64,000 nucleotides of DNA from Christiangramia bathymodioli (GCA_009735695.1 SRSL01000001.1:310048-374047); one strand, 5' to 3'. Shown: positions 25,984 to 34,932, counted from the stretch's first letter. Numbers and translations: made by a program. Notes: a model not told the origin generated them from the letters alone.

Positions 25984-27972
25984 TTAAAAATTGCTGTATT
26001 TATCCTTAAAGCCTAACAAACGAAGGGCATTAAGTACCACGACAACGGTGGAGCCTTCATGGAATACAACGGCAATACCTATATTCGCCCATCCAAAAAT
26101 GGTAGCTGGCAAAAGCAGGGCTACTACCCCAAGGCTTATCCAAAGATTCTGATGGATGATCTGTTTGGCTTTTCTACTTAAAGAAATAGCAAAAGGTAAA
26201 ATTTCCAGCTTATCGGCCAGTAAGGCAATATCTGCTGTTTCCAGGGCCACATCACTTCCTGCGGCCCCCATCGCGATCCCCACCGTACTGTTAGCCATGG
26301 CCGGGGCATCGTTCACCCCATCTCCAACCATAGCAATCTTTGACTCCTCTTGTTTAAGTTGTTTTATTTTTTCCACTTTCTCTTCCGGCAATAAACTACC
26401 AAAGGCATCCGTAATTCCAATTTCTGAAGCCACGGAATTCGCAACCTGCTGGTTATCCCCGGTAAGCATGATCATCTTTCGGATTCCAGTCTTTTTGAGT
26501 TGGGAAAGCGTCTTCTTAGCAGCTGCGCGAGGAGTATCCATTAAACCTAAAATCCCGGTATACTCCTGGCCATTCTGAACCAGCATCACGGTCTTCCCTT
26601 CTTTTTCGAGGTGCTTGACCTTTTCGGAAACGGTTTCGGGCACTCCACCCAAAGATTGGTAAAGTTCAAGATTTCCTATTTTTACAAGATTACCGTTTAC
26701 CACACCCTGAATCCCCTTACCCTGTATAGCTTCAGACTGGGATACCTCGAACATTCCATTGGCTTTGTCGATCTTACTCATCGCATCCCTAACCACTGCT
26801 TTTGCTAGTGGATGATTGCTGGAGTTTTCAACCGCTACGACCGTTCGCAGAAAATCGTCCTGTGACTGTCCATTCAGCAAGAAAATATCGGTTAGTTCTG
26901 GCTTACCTTCAGTTAATGTTCCCGTTTTATCAAAAGCGATCGCCCTGAGAGTCCCAAGGTCTTCCAGAGGTTTTCCGCCTTTAATAAGCACCCCTCCCCG
27001 GGCCGCACGGGCAATTCCGCTTAAAACAGCAGACGGGGTAGAAATGGCAAGCGCACAGGGACTTGCTGCTACCAGGGCAGCCATAGACCTGTAAAAGCTG
27101 TCTGACCAGCTCTCATCTATCACGAGAAAGGCAAAATTCAGCAAAACGATAAGAACCAATACGGCGGGGACATAATACTTCTCGAATTTATCGGTAAGCA
27201 ACTGGGTTGGAGATTTTTTCTCCTGCGCCTCCTGAACCATCTGGATTAGCCGGTTGAGGGTAGAATCCTGGGATTCCTTGATCACCTTAATTTCAACAGC
27301 ATTATCACCATTTATGGTACCGGCATAGAGCCTGCTTTTTTCGGGAATTTCAGTTTCTGAAGAAAAGCTCATTTCCCTGTTTGGGATCGGTTCCTTATCG
27401 ACCGGGATACTCTCTCCGGTTATAGGAGCCTGGTTCACACTGGTTTTTCCCATGATAAGGACACCATCGGCACTTACCGTGGAATTAGGTTTTATTCGAA
27501 TAATATCATCAACACGCAATTCCTCTATTCCAACCTCGACAAAATCTTCCCCATGTTTTCGCAGGGCCTTTTTTGGAGAAAGATTGGTAAGCGCTTCAAT
27601 AGACTTCCTGGCCCTGTCCATCGCGAGATGTTCCAGTGAATGACCTAAACTGAACAGAAATAGGAGCAGTGCACCTTCAGCCCATTTATCGAGAAAAGCC
27701 GCTCCAACTGCAGCCACGATCATCAAAAAATCGATCTCGAACCTGCCATGAGAGATTTCTTCAACAGCCTCTAAAAATGCATAATACCCACCAAAAACAT
27801 AAGATACCAGGTAAAATATGACCGGGTAGACAAATGATAAGTCTGTAAAAGTTTGAAGCAGAAATCCCAACAGAAGGGAAATTCCGCTTAAAATGGCAAA
27901 GGTGAGTTCGGTCTTTTTTCCGAAGATACCATCATTATGTGGCTTACAGCAACCGTGATTATGTTCTGCCAT
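25984..27972 (-). CDS. P1B-4-type heavy-metal-transporting ATPase (CoaT-like)
   Basis: 662 residues. It lacks an N-terminal HMA domain and instead starts with a histidine/cysteine-rich tag (HNHGCCKPHND). P-type landmarks: TGES (about 185-188), the phosphorylation site DKTGTLTE (about 348) and MVGDGVNDAPAMA. The membrane metal motif is SPC (SPCALAISTPSAV, about 304-316), not CPC, and the last membrane segment has HEGSTVVVV. SPC plus HEG[GS]T marks the P1B-4 branch, whose members export Co2+, Fe2+ or Zn2+. DUF3703 and Fur-family genes lie just upstream in the same direction. The substrate metal is not decided by the sequence alone. Confidence 0.88.
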   Translation of the reverse strand: MAEHNHGCCKPHNDGIFGKKTELTFAILSGISLLLGFLLQTFTDLSFVYPVIFYLVSYVFGGYYAFLEAVEEISHGRFEIDFLMIVAAVGAAFLDKWAEGALLLFLFSLGHSLEHLAMDRARKSIEALTNLSPKKALRKHGEDFVEVGIEELRVDDIIRIKPNSTVSADGVLIMGKTSVNQAPITGESIPVDKEPIPNREMSFSSETEIPEKSRLYAGTINGDNAVEIKVIKESQDSTLNRLIQMVQEAQEKKSPTQLLTDKFEKYYVPAVLVLIVLLNFAFLVIDESWSDSFYRSMAALVAASPCALAISTPSAVLSGIARAARGGVLIKGGKPLEDLGTLRAIAFDKTGTLTEGKPELTDIFLLNGQSQDDFLRTVVAVENSSNHPLAKAVVRDAMSKIDKANGMFEVSQSEAIQGKGIQGVVNGNLVKIGNLELYQSLGGVPETVSEKVKHLEKEGKTVMLVQNGQEYTGILGLMDTPRAAAKKTLSQLKKTGIRKMIMLTGDNQQVANSVASEIGITDAFGSLLPEEKVEKIKQLKQEESKIAMVGDGVNDAPAMANSTVGIAMGAAGSDVALETADIALLADKLEILPFAISLSRKAKQIIHQNLWISLGVVALLLPATIFGWANIGIAVVFHEGSTVVVVLNALRLLGFKDKYSNF

Positions 27973-27977
27973 AATTT

Positions 27978-28334
27978 TTATTTTTGATGGGTTTTCAGAA
28001 TCAAGCTTAGATCCTCCGGAATGTCCATCGGTCTAAATGGTGAAACCTTGGCGCCCCCTGTATTCCCTAAAGGAATTATACCGACAAAAGATTTAATACC
28101 TCCAACCAGCAACCGTGGAATTTGGCCGAGTATTTCTTTGGTATCTTTTATATGCCAACCAAATTTGAACATCATCCAATGAGATCTGGTATGCTGCCAG
28201 AAAAAAGCCTGCCCAATGATATGACTGCGTTCCAAAGCGCGCCATGCGTTTGCCAAGTCATTTCGTTTCAAATAGAATTCATAGGCTTGCAGTTCTGAAT
28301 TATAATAAGTTTTTAAAGATTCAGGCATTCTCAT
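27978..28334 (-). CDS. DUF3703 family protein
   Basis: 118 residues, matching the DUF3703 pattern: YYNSELQAYEFYLKRNDLANAWRALERSHIIGQ (quoted in parts), then HTRSHWMMFKFGW and KTKEILGQI-like residues, ending in PEDLSLIL. The conserved histidines suggest metal binding, and the family is often next to metal-resistance genes. Here it lies 5 bases upstream of the P1B-4 ATPase, which supports a helper role in metal homeostasis. A second in-frame ATG lies two codons inside. Confidence 0.82.
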   Translation of the reverse strand: MRMPESLKTYYNSELQAYEFYLKRNDLANAWRALERSHIIGQAFFWQHTRSHWMMFKFGWHIKDTKEILGQIPRLLVGGIKSFVGIIPLGNTGGAKVSPFRPMDIPEDLSLILKTHQK

Positions 28335-28393
28335 ACTCTTTCAAATTAATTATAAAAACTAAATTAAGAGTAAAAACATGCAATCTGAGTGCA

Positions 28394-28810
28394 TTATTGA
28401 CCACTGCATTTATCGCACACCCCCTTAATTAGCAAGTTCATATCTTCGGGTATAAAACCTGTGGGCAAACTTATATGGGGTATCTTATGCTCGGTAAGGC
28501 AGGTTGTTTCATTGCAATTGGTACAGTGAAAATGCAGGTGAAGATCCTGCGTGGATTGCTTTCCATTAGCAGGTTTATCAAGCGCATATTTCGCCACCCC
28601 GGTTCCATCGTCCACCTGGTGAACCAGCCCTTTCCTTTCAAAGGTTTTGATAGTTCGGTAAAGAGTAGTTCTCTCAGACTGGTCAAAGCCTGATTCTATA
28701 TCGTTGAGGCTTAGGGCTACCTGGCTGTCTTTCAGAAACCGGTACATCAATAACCTAATCGCCGTTGGACGAATCTGGTGATCCCTTAAAACTTGCTCAA
28801 TAGAAACCAT
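28394..28810 (-). CDS. Fur-family transcriptional regulator (Zur/Fur-like)
   Basis: 138 residues, the typical Fur size. N-terminal winged helix (about 1-80, RTTLYRTIKTFERKGLVHQV), then the dimer/metal domain with HLHFHCTNCNETTCL and CDKC, i.e. two CxxC pairs for structural zinc. The HFHC segment holds regulatory metal ligands. It precedes DUF3703 by about 60 bases and the ATPase further on, so it probably represses this efflux unit in response to metal. Fur, Zur and PerR cannot be separated from the sequence. A TAAATTTG box (28818-28825, minus strand) lies only 7 bases before the ATG, which would mean a very short leader or none. Confidence 0.87.
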   Translation of the reverse strand: MVSIEQVLRDHQIRPTAIRLLMYRFLKDSQVALSLNDIESGFDQSERTTLYRTIKTFERKGLVHQVDDGTGVAKYALDKPANGKQSTQDLHLHFHCTNCNETTCLTEHKIPHISLPTGFIPEDMNLLIKGVCDKCSGQ

Positions 28811-28893
28811 ACTTCCACAAATTTAGGATGAAATACGGAAAAACAACAAAGGGAAAGAATCGAAAATTATTTGAAAATAAGCAAAGGCTATGC

Positions 28894-29088
28894 TCAATCG
28901 CAGCACTTACAGATACGTGCCTTGGAAATTTGAAATTTCGTTTTGGCAGTATCCAGTGCCATATTTCCATTTGGAAACAGGCCCAGGTAAATCCTACCCA
29001 GGATATCTGGAAGACTTTGACAATCTTCGGAGTGTACCTGAACAGCACCTCTGGCGTCCGGGGTTTTCCCAGAATAGTAAAATTTCAT
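28894..29088 (-). CDS. Small conserved-looking protein with CxC/CC zinc-like tail
   Basis: 64 residues: MKFYYSGKTPDARGAVQVHS, then EDCQSLPDILGRIYLGLF, ALDTAK and a C-terminal ARICKCCD. The pattern (aromatic start, VHxxxC, the RIYLGLF segment, A-L-x-x-A-K, cysteines at the tail) resembles a family of short uncharacterised bacterial proteins; I recall the pattern but cannot name a Pfam entry. The cysteine/histidine spacing (His19, Cys23, three cysteines near the end) would suit a zinc site. The overlapping plus-strand frames look like noise. It lies upstream of and on the same strand as the fur operon. Confidence 0.6.
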   Translation of the reverse strand: MKFYYSGKTPDARGAVQVHSEDCQSLPDILGRIYLGLFPNGNMALDTAKTKFQISKARICKCCD

Positions 29089-29457
29089 GGGCCAAAATTA
29101 GAACCTTAACCACTCAAAAAATACTGCTTTTCATACATATTTTAATGTTTTTACTTAAGGACCTGTTAAAGTTTACGGCTGACAAAAAAATCTTCTCAGA
29201 CGGCTTTTTCGATACCTGAAAAAGAAAAAACCCGGGCGAGGCCCGGGATTTAAGATGAAGTCATTTCTGGAAAAATTGGATTTGTTAGCCTCCCACCCCT
29301 GCAATTTTCCCAGATAGAATGGGCAGGATCTTCAGTACCAAGGATCGGTGAGTGGAGTGATTCATATTTAATGGCGGCCAGCCTCTCCCAGGTTATCCTC
29401 GACCCGGGGAAACATGCCGTGGCTAATCGGGATAACGAATTTTGGCTTAATCGATTT
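29089..29457. other. Gene-poor gap downstream of the outer-membrane receptor
   Basis: 369 bases. It holds the leader of the small cysteine protein at its left and a hairpin terminator at 29228-29252. Between the hairpin and the receptor stop are about 200 bases with no convincing gene; a 79-codon minus-strand frame exists, but its composition is not protein-like. The segment may be a long 3' untranslated region or a small RNA. Confidence 0.5.
29228..29252 (-). terminator. Probable terminator of the outer-membrane receptor transcript
   Basis: The GC-rich arms AAATCCCGGGC and GCCCGGGTTT (minus strand) enclose a CTC loop and are followed by a T-rich tail. It lies about 200 bases after the receptor stop at 29458. 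Confidence 0.65.
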
Positions 29458-31902
29458 CTAGTTTCCTCCAGCCCGATCCAGCTCTTCAAGGTTTTTGCTC
29501 CGGCGAACCTGAGCCGTTTCTTTTTTAGAGGATAGATTGTATCTAATATTCAGGCTTACCCCGCGGTTGCCCATATAATTCGCGATATAAGTGGTATTCC
29601 CCTGGAATTCTGAAGTACCATCCACACTCATAGTTCTCAAAATATCATCGGCGCTTAAAGTCAGGTTCAGGCGATCTTCCATTAAGCTCTTTTTAATACC
29701 AATATCCAGTCCGAAGCGATCTTCTATACGGTAAAGACCGTAGGCCACCGGGCCCTGATACTGGGCATTTATTTCCAGGTTAAAATCTGAAGGCAAATTC
29801 ACCCGGTGAGTTGACTGTGCCATGAAAAACAGTCTGTCGTTCTCAGCTTCGGTTCCGTTAAGGCTGATGTCATATCTATTATCAGCCAGCACGATCGTAT
29901 TGGTGGTATTCCACTCGGGAAGGATCTGGAAAGGAGCTACCAGGGTTGCGCTTAAGCTGGTATACCTATCCATATTACGAATGGCGAAAGCTGTTTCATT
30001 CGTTTCAGGATCCTGGACAGGGATCTCGCCGATATAATCGTTGGTGATATTATATCCAAGGATTAGGTTATACTTCCCAAAAAAACTTTGAGTAAGCTGA
30101 AAGGAATTTGTAAACTGAGGCTGAAGGTTCGGGTTTCCATTCATATAGGTGTAGGGATCTATATAGAATATAAAAGGATTTAACCTGTTATAATCCGGCC
30201 TTAGGATTCTCCTGTTATAAGAATAGTTCAATTTGTAATTCTTAGAGACCGTCTGGGCAAGGTTGATACTTGGAAAAAGCTCCAGGTACTCCATTTTGGT
30301 GGTCTGCCCCATGGTTGCCGATACCCCTTCAGCAACAGTTTGTTCCAGCCTTAGACCTGCATTTAAATTGAATTTATCGCTCAACTTTGTGCTGAAGGTT
30401 CCATAGGCGGCATATATATTTTCATCATAAGTAAATTCATTACTTCTATTGGGATCCAGGACATTATTTCCATTTTCTTCAATAAAGAAGTCCAGGTCAC
30501 TTTTTGAAACCACGTCACTGGCTTTCAATCCCAATTCCAGTGTTGATTTTTCAGATAATGGCGTACTAAAGTCTACCTGTGCAGACAGGATATCGAAGTC
30601 AGACAGGCTGTTGCTGTATAACTGTTCGGTTTCTTCCCCAGCTGGTTGCTCAAAATAATAGGTATTTCTGAAGCTGGATTCCGAATCCCGGCTAAGATTT
30701 ACATAATCAAAATTGGCAGAAAGGGTGGTCCCTATTGTATCCAGCTTAGCATCATAATGAAGATTGATACGATTATTATTAAAATCCTCCTGAATATTAT
30801 TCAATGCCAGGATCTCTGTGGTTCTATTCTCCCGAAAATCCTGAATATCTCCAAAAGAATTCCAGTCATTCTCCATATCCTGATACGTCAGGTCTAACAT
30901 GACTCCTATCATATGGTTTTCGTTGATACTATAATCGGTACCCAGTCTCAAAGAAGGGGTAAAAAAAGTCTTATCATCTTCAGAAGTCTGGGTAAGGAAA
31001 GCAGTTTGTTCGCCTTCATCGGTGAATCCTCTGGTAAAAAATGCATCCCTTATTCTCCCTCTTCTTCTAACATCAAGATTGAAGAATGAATTCCAGTCGC
31101 CTCTCTTATAATGAAGATTTGTTCCGAAGTTATAACCATGGATCTGGTTGTATTCATAGCCACTATAAACACTACCATTAAGTCCGCCTAGCATATTCTT
31201 TTTCAATTTCAGGTTGATGATGCCTGAAGTTCCCTCTGCATCATATTTCGCGGAAGGATTAGTGATCACTTCAATACTTTCCACATTTTCAGCAGACATT
31301 CCCTCAAGCAGGGCTTTAAGCTCCTGATTGGAAAGGTAGATGAGCCTACCATCTATTAGAATAGATACTCCGCTTTTTCCATTAAGCTGAAAATTGCCAT
31401 CCTGGTCTACCAGTACTCCAGGTGCCCGGGTGAGGATCTCAAAGGCAGTACTTCCCGCTGCAAGGGCTGTACCTTCTACCCTTACTTCCAGATTACCACC
31501 TTCCATTTTCACCTGGGGTCTCCAGGTTTCTATCATCACCTCGTTAAGCATGGTAGCTTCCTCTTTCATTACAATGGCCCCGAAATCCCGGCTGTAGCCG
31601 GCATCTTCCACATGAAACCTACTACTGAAAGTAGAAGAATATCCTATTGCGCTAAACCTAAGAAAATAGTCGCCGGGCTTAGGGGCTTTTAATTCAAATT
31701 TTCCATCGATATCGGTGGTAGAACCGGTTACGATGGTAGAGTCTGGCATTTGCATTATGGCTACAGTCGCAAAGGGAATAGTGACCTCTTCCTGGTCCAG
31801 CAACACTCCATTTAAATTACCTTCTTTTGGACCCTGCCCATAGAAAAGACCGGTAAATAATATTCCTAAAACCGTAAGTAAGATCTCTTTATAAAACTTC
31901 AT
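29458..31902 (-). CDS. TonB-dependent receptor-like outer-membrane beta-barrel protein
   Basis: 814 residues. Signal peptide (1-22, GLFYGQG), then a carboxypeptidase-regulatory-like domain (about 28-115: GVLLDQEEVTIPFATVAI, FELKAPKPGDYFLRFSAIGY), a plug domain (about 130-225: AFEILTRAPGVLVDQDGNFQ, SGVSILIDGRLIYLSNQEL, NVESIEVITNPSAKYDAEG) and an outer-membrane barrel to the end, of the OMP_b-brl_3 type. There is no adjacent SusD-like gene, so a glycan-uptake role is unlikely; a peptide, metal or signalling role is possible. It is divergent from the LytS/LytTR genes at 32095, which may control it. Confidence 0.88.
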   Translation of the reverse strand: MKFYKEILLTVLGILFTGLFYGQGPKEGNLNGVLLDQEEVTIPFATVAIMQMPDSTIVTGSTTDIDGKFELKAPKPGDYFLRFSAIGYSSTFSSRFHVEDAGYSRDFGAIVMKEEATMLNEVMIETWRPQVKMEGGNLEVRVEGTALAAGSTAFEILTRAPGVLVDQDGNFQLNGKSGVSILIDGRLIYLSNQELKALLEGMSAENVESIEVITNPSAKYDAEGTSGIINLKLKKNMLGGLNGSVYSGYEYNQIHGYNFGTNLHYKRGDWNSFFNLDVRRRGRIRDAFFTRGFTDEGEQTAFLTQTSEDDKTFFTPSLRLGTDYSINENHMIGVMLDLTYQDMENDWNSFGDIQDFRENRTTEILALNNIQEDFNNNRINLHYDAKLDTIGTTLSANFDYVNLSRDSESSFRNTYYFEQPAGEETEQLYSNSLSDFDILSAQVDFSTPLSEKSTLELGLKASDVVSKSDLDFFIEENGNNVLDPNRSNEFTYDENIYAAYGTFSTKLSDKFNLNAGLRLEQTVAEGVSATMGQTTKMEYLELFPSINLAQTVSKNYKLNYSYNRRILRPDYNRLNPFIFYIDPYTYMNGNPNLQPQFTNSFQLTQSFFGKYNLILGYNITNDYIGEIPVQDPETNETAFAIRNMDRYTSLSATLVAPFQILPEWNTTNTIVLADNRYDISLNGTEAENDRLFFMAQSTHRVNLPSDFNLEINAQYQGPVAYGLYRIEDRFGLDIGIKKSLMEDRLNLTLSADDILRTMSVDGTSEFQGNTTYIANYMGNRGVSLNIRYNLSSKKETAQVRRSKNLEELDRAGGN

Positions 31903-32094
31903 CTTTAAAATTTTTTGTGGTTAATAGTTGATTTTTGGTTTGCTAACAGGACAAATATGAGGTGTGTAGGAGCCATGGGAAACCTGAAAAAGATGAAACG
32001 AGATATAATTGGTATGAATCGGGATACTGGCGCAATGAAATGGAAAAGGAATTCCTGTAAAATCACAAAATTGAGCTTCAGAAAGCAAAGCGAG

Positions 32095-33264
32095 ATGGAA
32101 AGACTAAAAAAAAGGAAAGAACATTTAATTTTTTACTTTTACCTGATACGTAAATTTTCCAGCATCAAAGAAAATATAAAAGAAATTCGCGAACAGGACG
32201 ATAGGAACCAGAAGCCGTTCTATCTTGAAATATTTGAATACATAGGAATTGCTGCTGGGCTCACGGTACTCATCTACTATATGGTAATTTTTGTCTACCT
32301 GGGTGAGTTGAGGTGGCCCACTACTCCCGACTGGATCCAGATGGGGCTCGAATTCCTCTTTATTCTTTCTTTATTCTGGAGTCACAGGCAAATCGCTTAT
32401 ATATTTCGGAAAAAACCAATTCTAAAGTCCTCTCCTATCCTTAGAGGAATTCTGGAAATGGCGGCAGTTATCCTCTCTGCCATATTGTTGCATTACCTTA
32501 TTAATTATTTCCCGATAAGCCTTATTTATTCCCCGGAGAACTTTAACCCGGTGAACGTTCGAAATGGCTATGTTATAGGGATCATTCTTGCTCTTTTCTT
32601 TTACTATTTTGTTGAAATGCGGAAACGTGAGAAGCAGCTGCAGGCCGAAAAACTTCGGTCGGCGAGATTGCAAAAGGAAAATTTCCAGGCTCAGCTGGAA
32701 GGTCTAAAGCAACAGGTGAATCCGCATTTTTTATTTAATAGTTTAAATGTACTTGGGTCTCTCGTGTACAGCGATAAGGATAAGGCGGTAAATTTTATCA
32801 GGAAGCTTTCAGATCTATACCGCTCTTATCTTGAAAACGGAGAGGAAGTTCTTTTAAGTCTAAAAAAAGAAATAGAGGTATGCCGGGCTTATACCTACCT
32901 GCTGGAAACCCGATTTGGCGAAGCCGTGAAATTCAGTTTCCATGTTTCCGAAGAAAAAATGATGTTCCAGGTGCCACCTGGAAGTGTACAAATGCTCATA
33001 GAAAACGCCGTTAAGCATAATGGCTCAACTCCTTCCAGACCGCTTGAGGTAACCATAACGATCGAAGATAACTACCTGGTGGTTAGGAACAAAATAAATC
33101 CGCGTAGGGAAAATATACCGTCCACGAAAACCGGGCTTGAAAATATTAAAAACAGGTATCGTTACCTGACCGATAAGGAGATTAAAATTAACAAATCTGA
33201 AAAGGAATTCGAGGTAAAACTTCCACTCTTAAAAGTTGAGGAACATGAAAGTAGTCATCATTGA
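32095..33264 (+). CDS. LytS-type sensor histidine kinase
   Basis: 389 residues from the ATG at 32095 (MERLKKRKEHLIFYFYLI). The open frame reaches 60 codons further upstream to 31915, but that part is basic, unconserved-looking and lies in the divergent promoter space. About four membrane segments (50-70, 83-96, 120-140, 158-174) are followed by a short coiled coil and the His_kinase domain with the phospho-acceptor His211 in VNPHFLFNSLNVLGS. The ATP-binding N box is MLIENAVKHNG and the G box TGLENIKNRY. It overlaps the response regulator by 20 bases and is its cognate kinase. The signal is unknown. Confidence 0.88.
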   Translation: MERLKKRKEHLIFYFYLIRKFSSIKENIKEIREQDDRNQKPFYLEIFEYIGIAAGLTVLIYYMVIFVYLGELRWPTTPDWIQMGLEFLFILSLFWSHRQIAYIFRKKPILKSSPILRGILEMAAVILSAILLHYLINYFPISLIYSPENFNPVNVRNGYVIGIILALFFYYFVEMRKREKQLQAEKLRSARLQKENFQAQLEGLKQQVNPHFLFNSLNVLGSLVYSDKDKAVNFIRKLSDLYRSYLENGEEVLLSLKKEIEVCRAYTYLLETRFGEAVKFSFHVSEEKMMFQVPPGSVQMLIENAVKHNGSTPSRPLEVTITIEDNYLVVRNKINPRRENIPSTKTGLENIKNRYRYLTDKEIKINKSEKEFEVKLPLLKVEEHESSHH

Positions 33265-34012
33265 AGACGAGGCATTTGCAGCTGAAGCCCTGCAGAATAT
33301 AATTTTAAGTCTAAGACCAGATACCGAAATCCTGGCAAAAGCTGCCTCTATAGAGGAAGCCGTGGAGTGGTTTAGCACTCACCAAATGCCTGAACTTATA
33401 TTCTGTGACATCCACCTTTCTGACGGAAGCAGTTTTGAGATCTTTAAACAGATCAATATTCAATGTCCTGTGATCTTTACCACTGCATATAACGAATATG
33501 CCATCGAAGCTTTTAAGGTAAACAGCGTGGATTATTTACTGAAACCTCTAAAAAAAGAAGAAGTTCTTCGCGCGATTGAGAAATATGAAGACCTGAAGCA
33601 AAAGCCCATTCAAGAGGGATTGCAGAACCTGCAAAATCTAATTTTGGATCAGGGAATGAATGGTCGGGTGGAATATAAATCGCGGTTTATGGCGAAGAGC
33701 GGACAAAGTATTAAAACGATCTTCAGTAAAGAGGTAGCCTATTTTCTGGCTGAAGAGGGTATCGTACTTCTCGTAAACTTTGAAGGAAATCGTTATGCAG
33801 TTAATTACACCCTGGATCAGCTTGAGGAACAGCTGGATCCAAAGACATTTTTCAGGGCTAACCGACAGCTCATCACAAATATTGAAGCAGTAAAAGAAGT
33901 TCACCCTTATTTCAAGGGAAGGTTGCAACTTAAACTAGAGCCGGCAGCAGAAGCCGATCATATTATCAGCAGTAGTAAAGCCTCAAATTTTAAGGACTGG
34001 CTGGATATATAA
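33245..34012 (+). CDS. LytTR-family response regulator
   Basis: 255 residues from the ATG at 33245, which follows a TTGAGGAAC ribosome-binding stretch; a TTG nine bases earlier is in frame but less likely. Receiver domain 1-120 with acidic pocket IIEDEA (Glu7, Asp8) and phosphorylation site Asp55 in FCDIHLSDG, Thr in VIFTTAYNEYA and Lys in YLLKPLKKE. A LytTR DNA-binding domain follows (about 150-255: FMAKSGQSIKTIFSKEVAYF, FFRANRQLITNIEAVKEVHP). It is coupled to the kinase by overlap. The target may be the divergent receptor gene. Confidence 0.92.
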   Translation: MKVVIIEDEAFAAEALQNIILSLRPDTEILAKAASIEEAVEWFSTHQMPELIFCDIHLSDGSSFEIFKQINIQCPVIFTTAYNEYAIEAFKVNSVDYLLKPLKKEEVLRAIEKYEDLKQKPIQEGLQNLQNLILDQGMNGRVEYKSRFMAKSGQSIKTIFSKEVAYFLAEEGIVLLVNFEGNRYAVNYTLDQLEEQLDPKTFFRANRQLITNIEAVKEVHPYFKGRLQLKLEPAAEADHIISSSKASNFKDWLDI

Positions 34013-34348
34013 TCTTAAAAATGCAGGTAATAATATCCAAGAAAAAAAAAAGAAGGATAATAGCAGGCCTCCAAAGACCATCACCAAACCCTTGTTTTCT
34101 GAATTCAATTCAGTTTTGTCACGGCTCAGGAATTCCCTTTCGCCTTCGCTAAGATTCATATACGCTGAAAGGCCCATTTTCTTAGCCAGTTTACCCCTGG
34201 AAGTAAGGCGTAATTTCCCTTTTTTATTGATCAGGATAAGGCCATTCTGTCGAAGGCCAGAAATATACTTGATGGAGGATTTTTTAATTAGATCGCTCAC
34301 CGGCATCCCATCCTGACAGATCTCGTAGGTTCTATCTTCAGAATTCAA
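33983..34348 (-). CDS. Hypothetical protein with C-terminal membrane segment, overlapping the LytTR gene tail
   Basis: 121 residues if it begins at the TTG at 34348; an ATG at 34306 (MPVSDLIKKSS) would give 107. The first 75 residues look like a winged-helix fold (LIKKSSIKYISGLRQNGLI, KGKLRLTSRGKLAKKMGL). A linker (SRDKTELNSENKG) leads to one strong membrane helix (VFGGLLLSFFFFSWILLPAF) near the end. The last 30 bases overlap the end of the LytTR gene on the other strand. Composition is protein-like, but no family is recognised and the start is uncertain. Confidence 0.55.
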   Translation of the reverse strand: MNSEDRTYEICQDGMPVSDLIKKSSIKYISGLRQNGLILINKKGKLRLTSRGKLAKKMGLSAYMNLSEGEREFLSRDKTELNSENKGLVMVFGGLLLSFFFFSWILLPAFLRLYIQPVLKI

Positions 34349-34467
34349 CTTAACAAAAATTTAACTATCTAACTGGCGGGCAATTAACGAAATAAATCGC
34401 TTGCTTCAAAACCAGTTGAAGGCCATTTCTGTTAAAGTTTTTTGGCGGGATTTTTGTTACTGCAACC

Positions 34468-34932
34468 CTATTCCAGTGAGGGTTTGGAACGTTTGAAAAT
34501 ATACCGGGTTATGTAAATTCCGCCGTCGTCATCCTCGCCAGAATAACTCTCCACACCACTGTTCACGAACGCGAGTTCCCAACCTTCCTCGGCAAGAGAA
34601 TTGATTTTTGAGGTTACCACTGCATCGTTCGCAGCAATATTTTGAAATCGAATTCCGCCCATATTGAAAAAATTGAGCAGTTTGGTTTCTTCAAAATTTT
34701 TCAACCTAATTTCACCACGATCAGATTTATTTCTTTCGTCGTTTTGCTCGCTTCTTTCTGAAGTGAATTTTTTATAATCCCTCACCTCTTCTGAACTGAT
34801 CATTCGCGATCTTCCCAAACCGTTCGGAATGATAGATTCGATCACCGTAATGGTTTTATATTCCATAAGCTGGGCTTGAACTGCCTGGCTACCGAAAAAG
34901 ATCAGAATTAAAAATAACAACCTGTTTTTCAT
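34468..34932 (-). CDS. Hypothetical secreted protein
   Basis: 154 residues with a signal peptide (1-20, GSQAVQAQ). The mature part has a short beta segment (YKTITVIESIIPNGLGRSR), a charged middle rich in R, K, E and D (about 50-75) and a C-terminal alpha/beta part (NSLAEEGWELAFVNSGVES, IYITRYIFKR) of the kind seen in small DUF4177-like domains. I do not recognise it with confidence. It is monocistronic; no terminator was seen at its 3' end. Confidence 0.65.
   Translation of the reverse strand: MKNRLLFLILIFFGSQAVQAQLMEYKTITVIESIIPNGLGRSRMISSEEVRDYKKFTSERSEQNDERNKSDRGEIRLKNFEETKLLNFFNMGGIRFQNIAANDAVVTSKINSLAEEGWELAFVNSGVESYSGEDDDGGIYITRYIFKRSKPSLE

Noticed and set aside
28828-29219. Plus-strand frames over the small Cys/His-rich gene
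   Set aside because: No signal, no domain and poor composition; the minus-strand frame has the conserved-looking pattern.
29250-29489. 79-codon minus-strand frame overlapping the end of the outer-membrane receptor gene
   Set aside because: It starts inside the receptor coding region, ends in the terminator hairpin and has an un-protein-like composition; treated as untranslated.
31915-32094. 60-codon N-terminal extension of the LytS-type kinase
   Set aside because: Basic, low-conservation sequence lying in the divergent promoter space; the ATG at 32095 gives the expected kinase layout.
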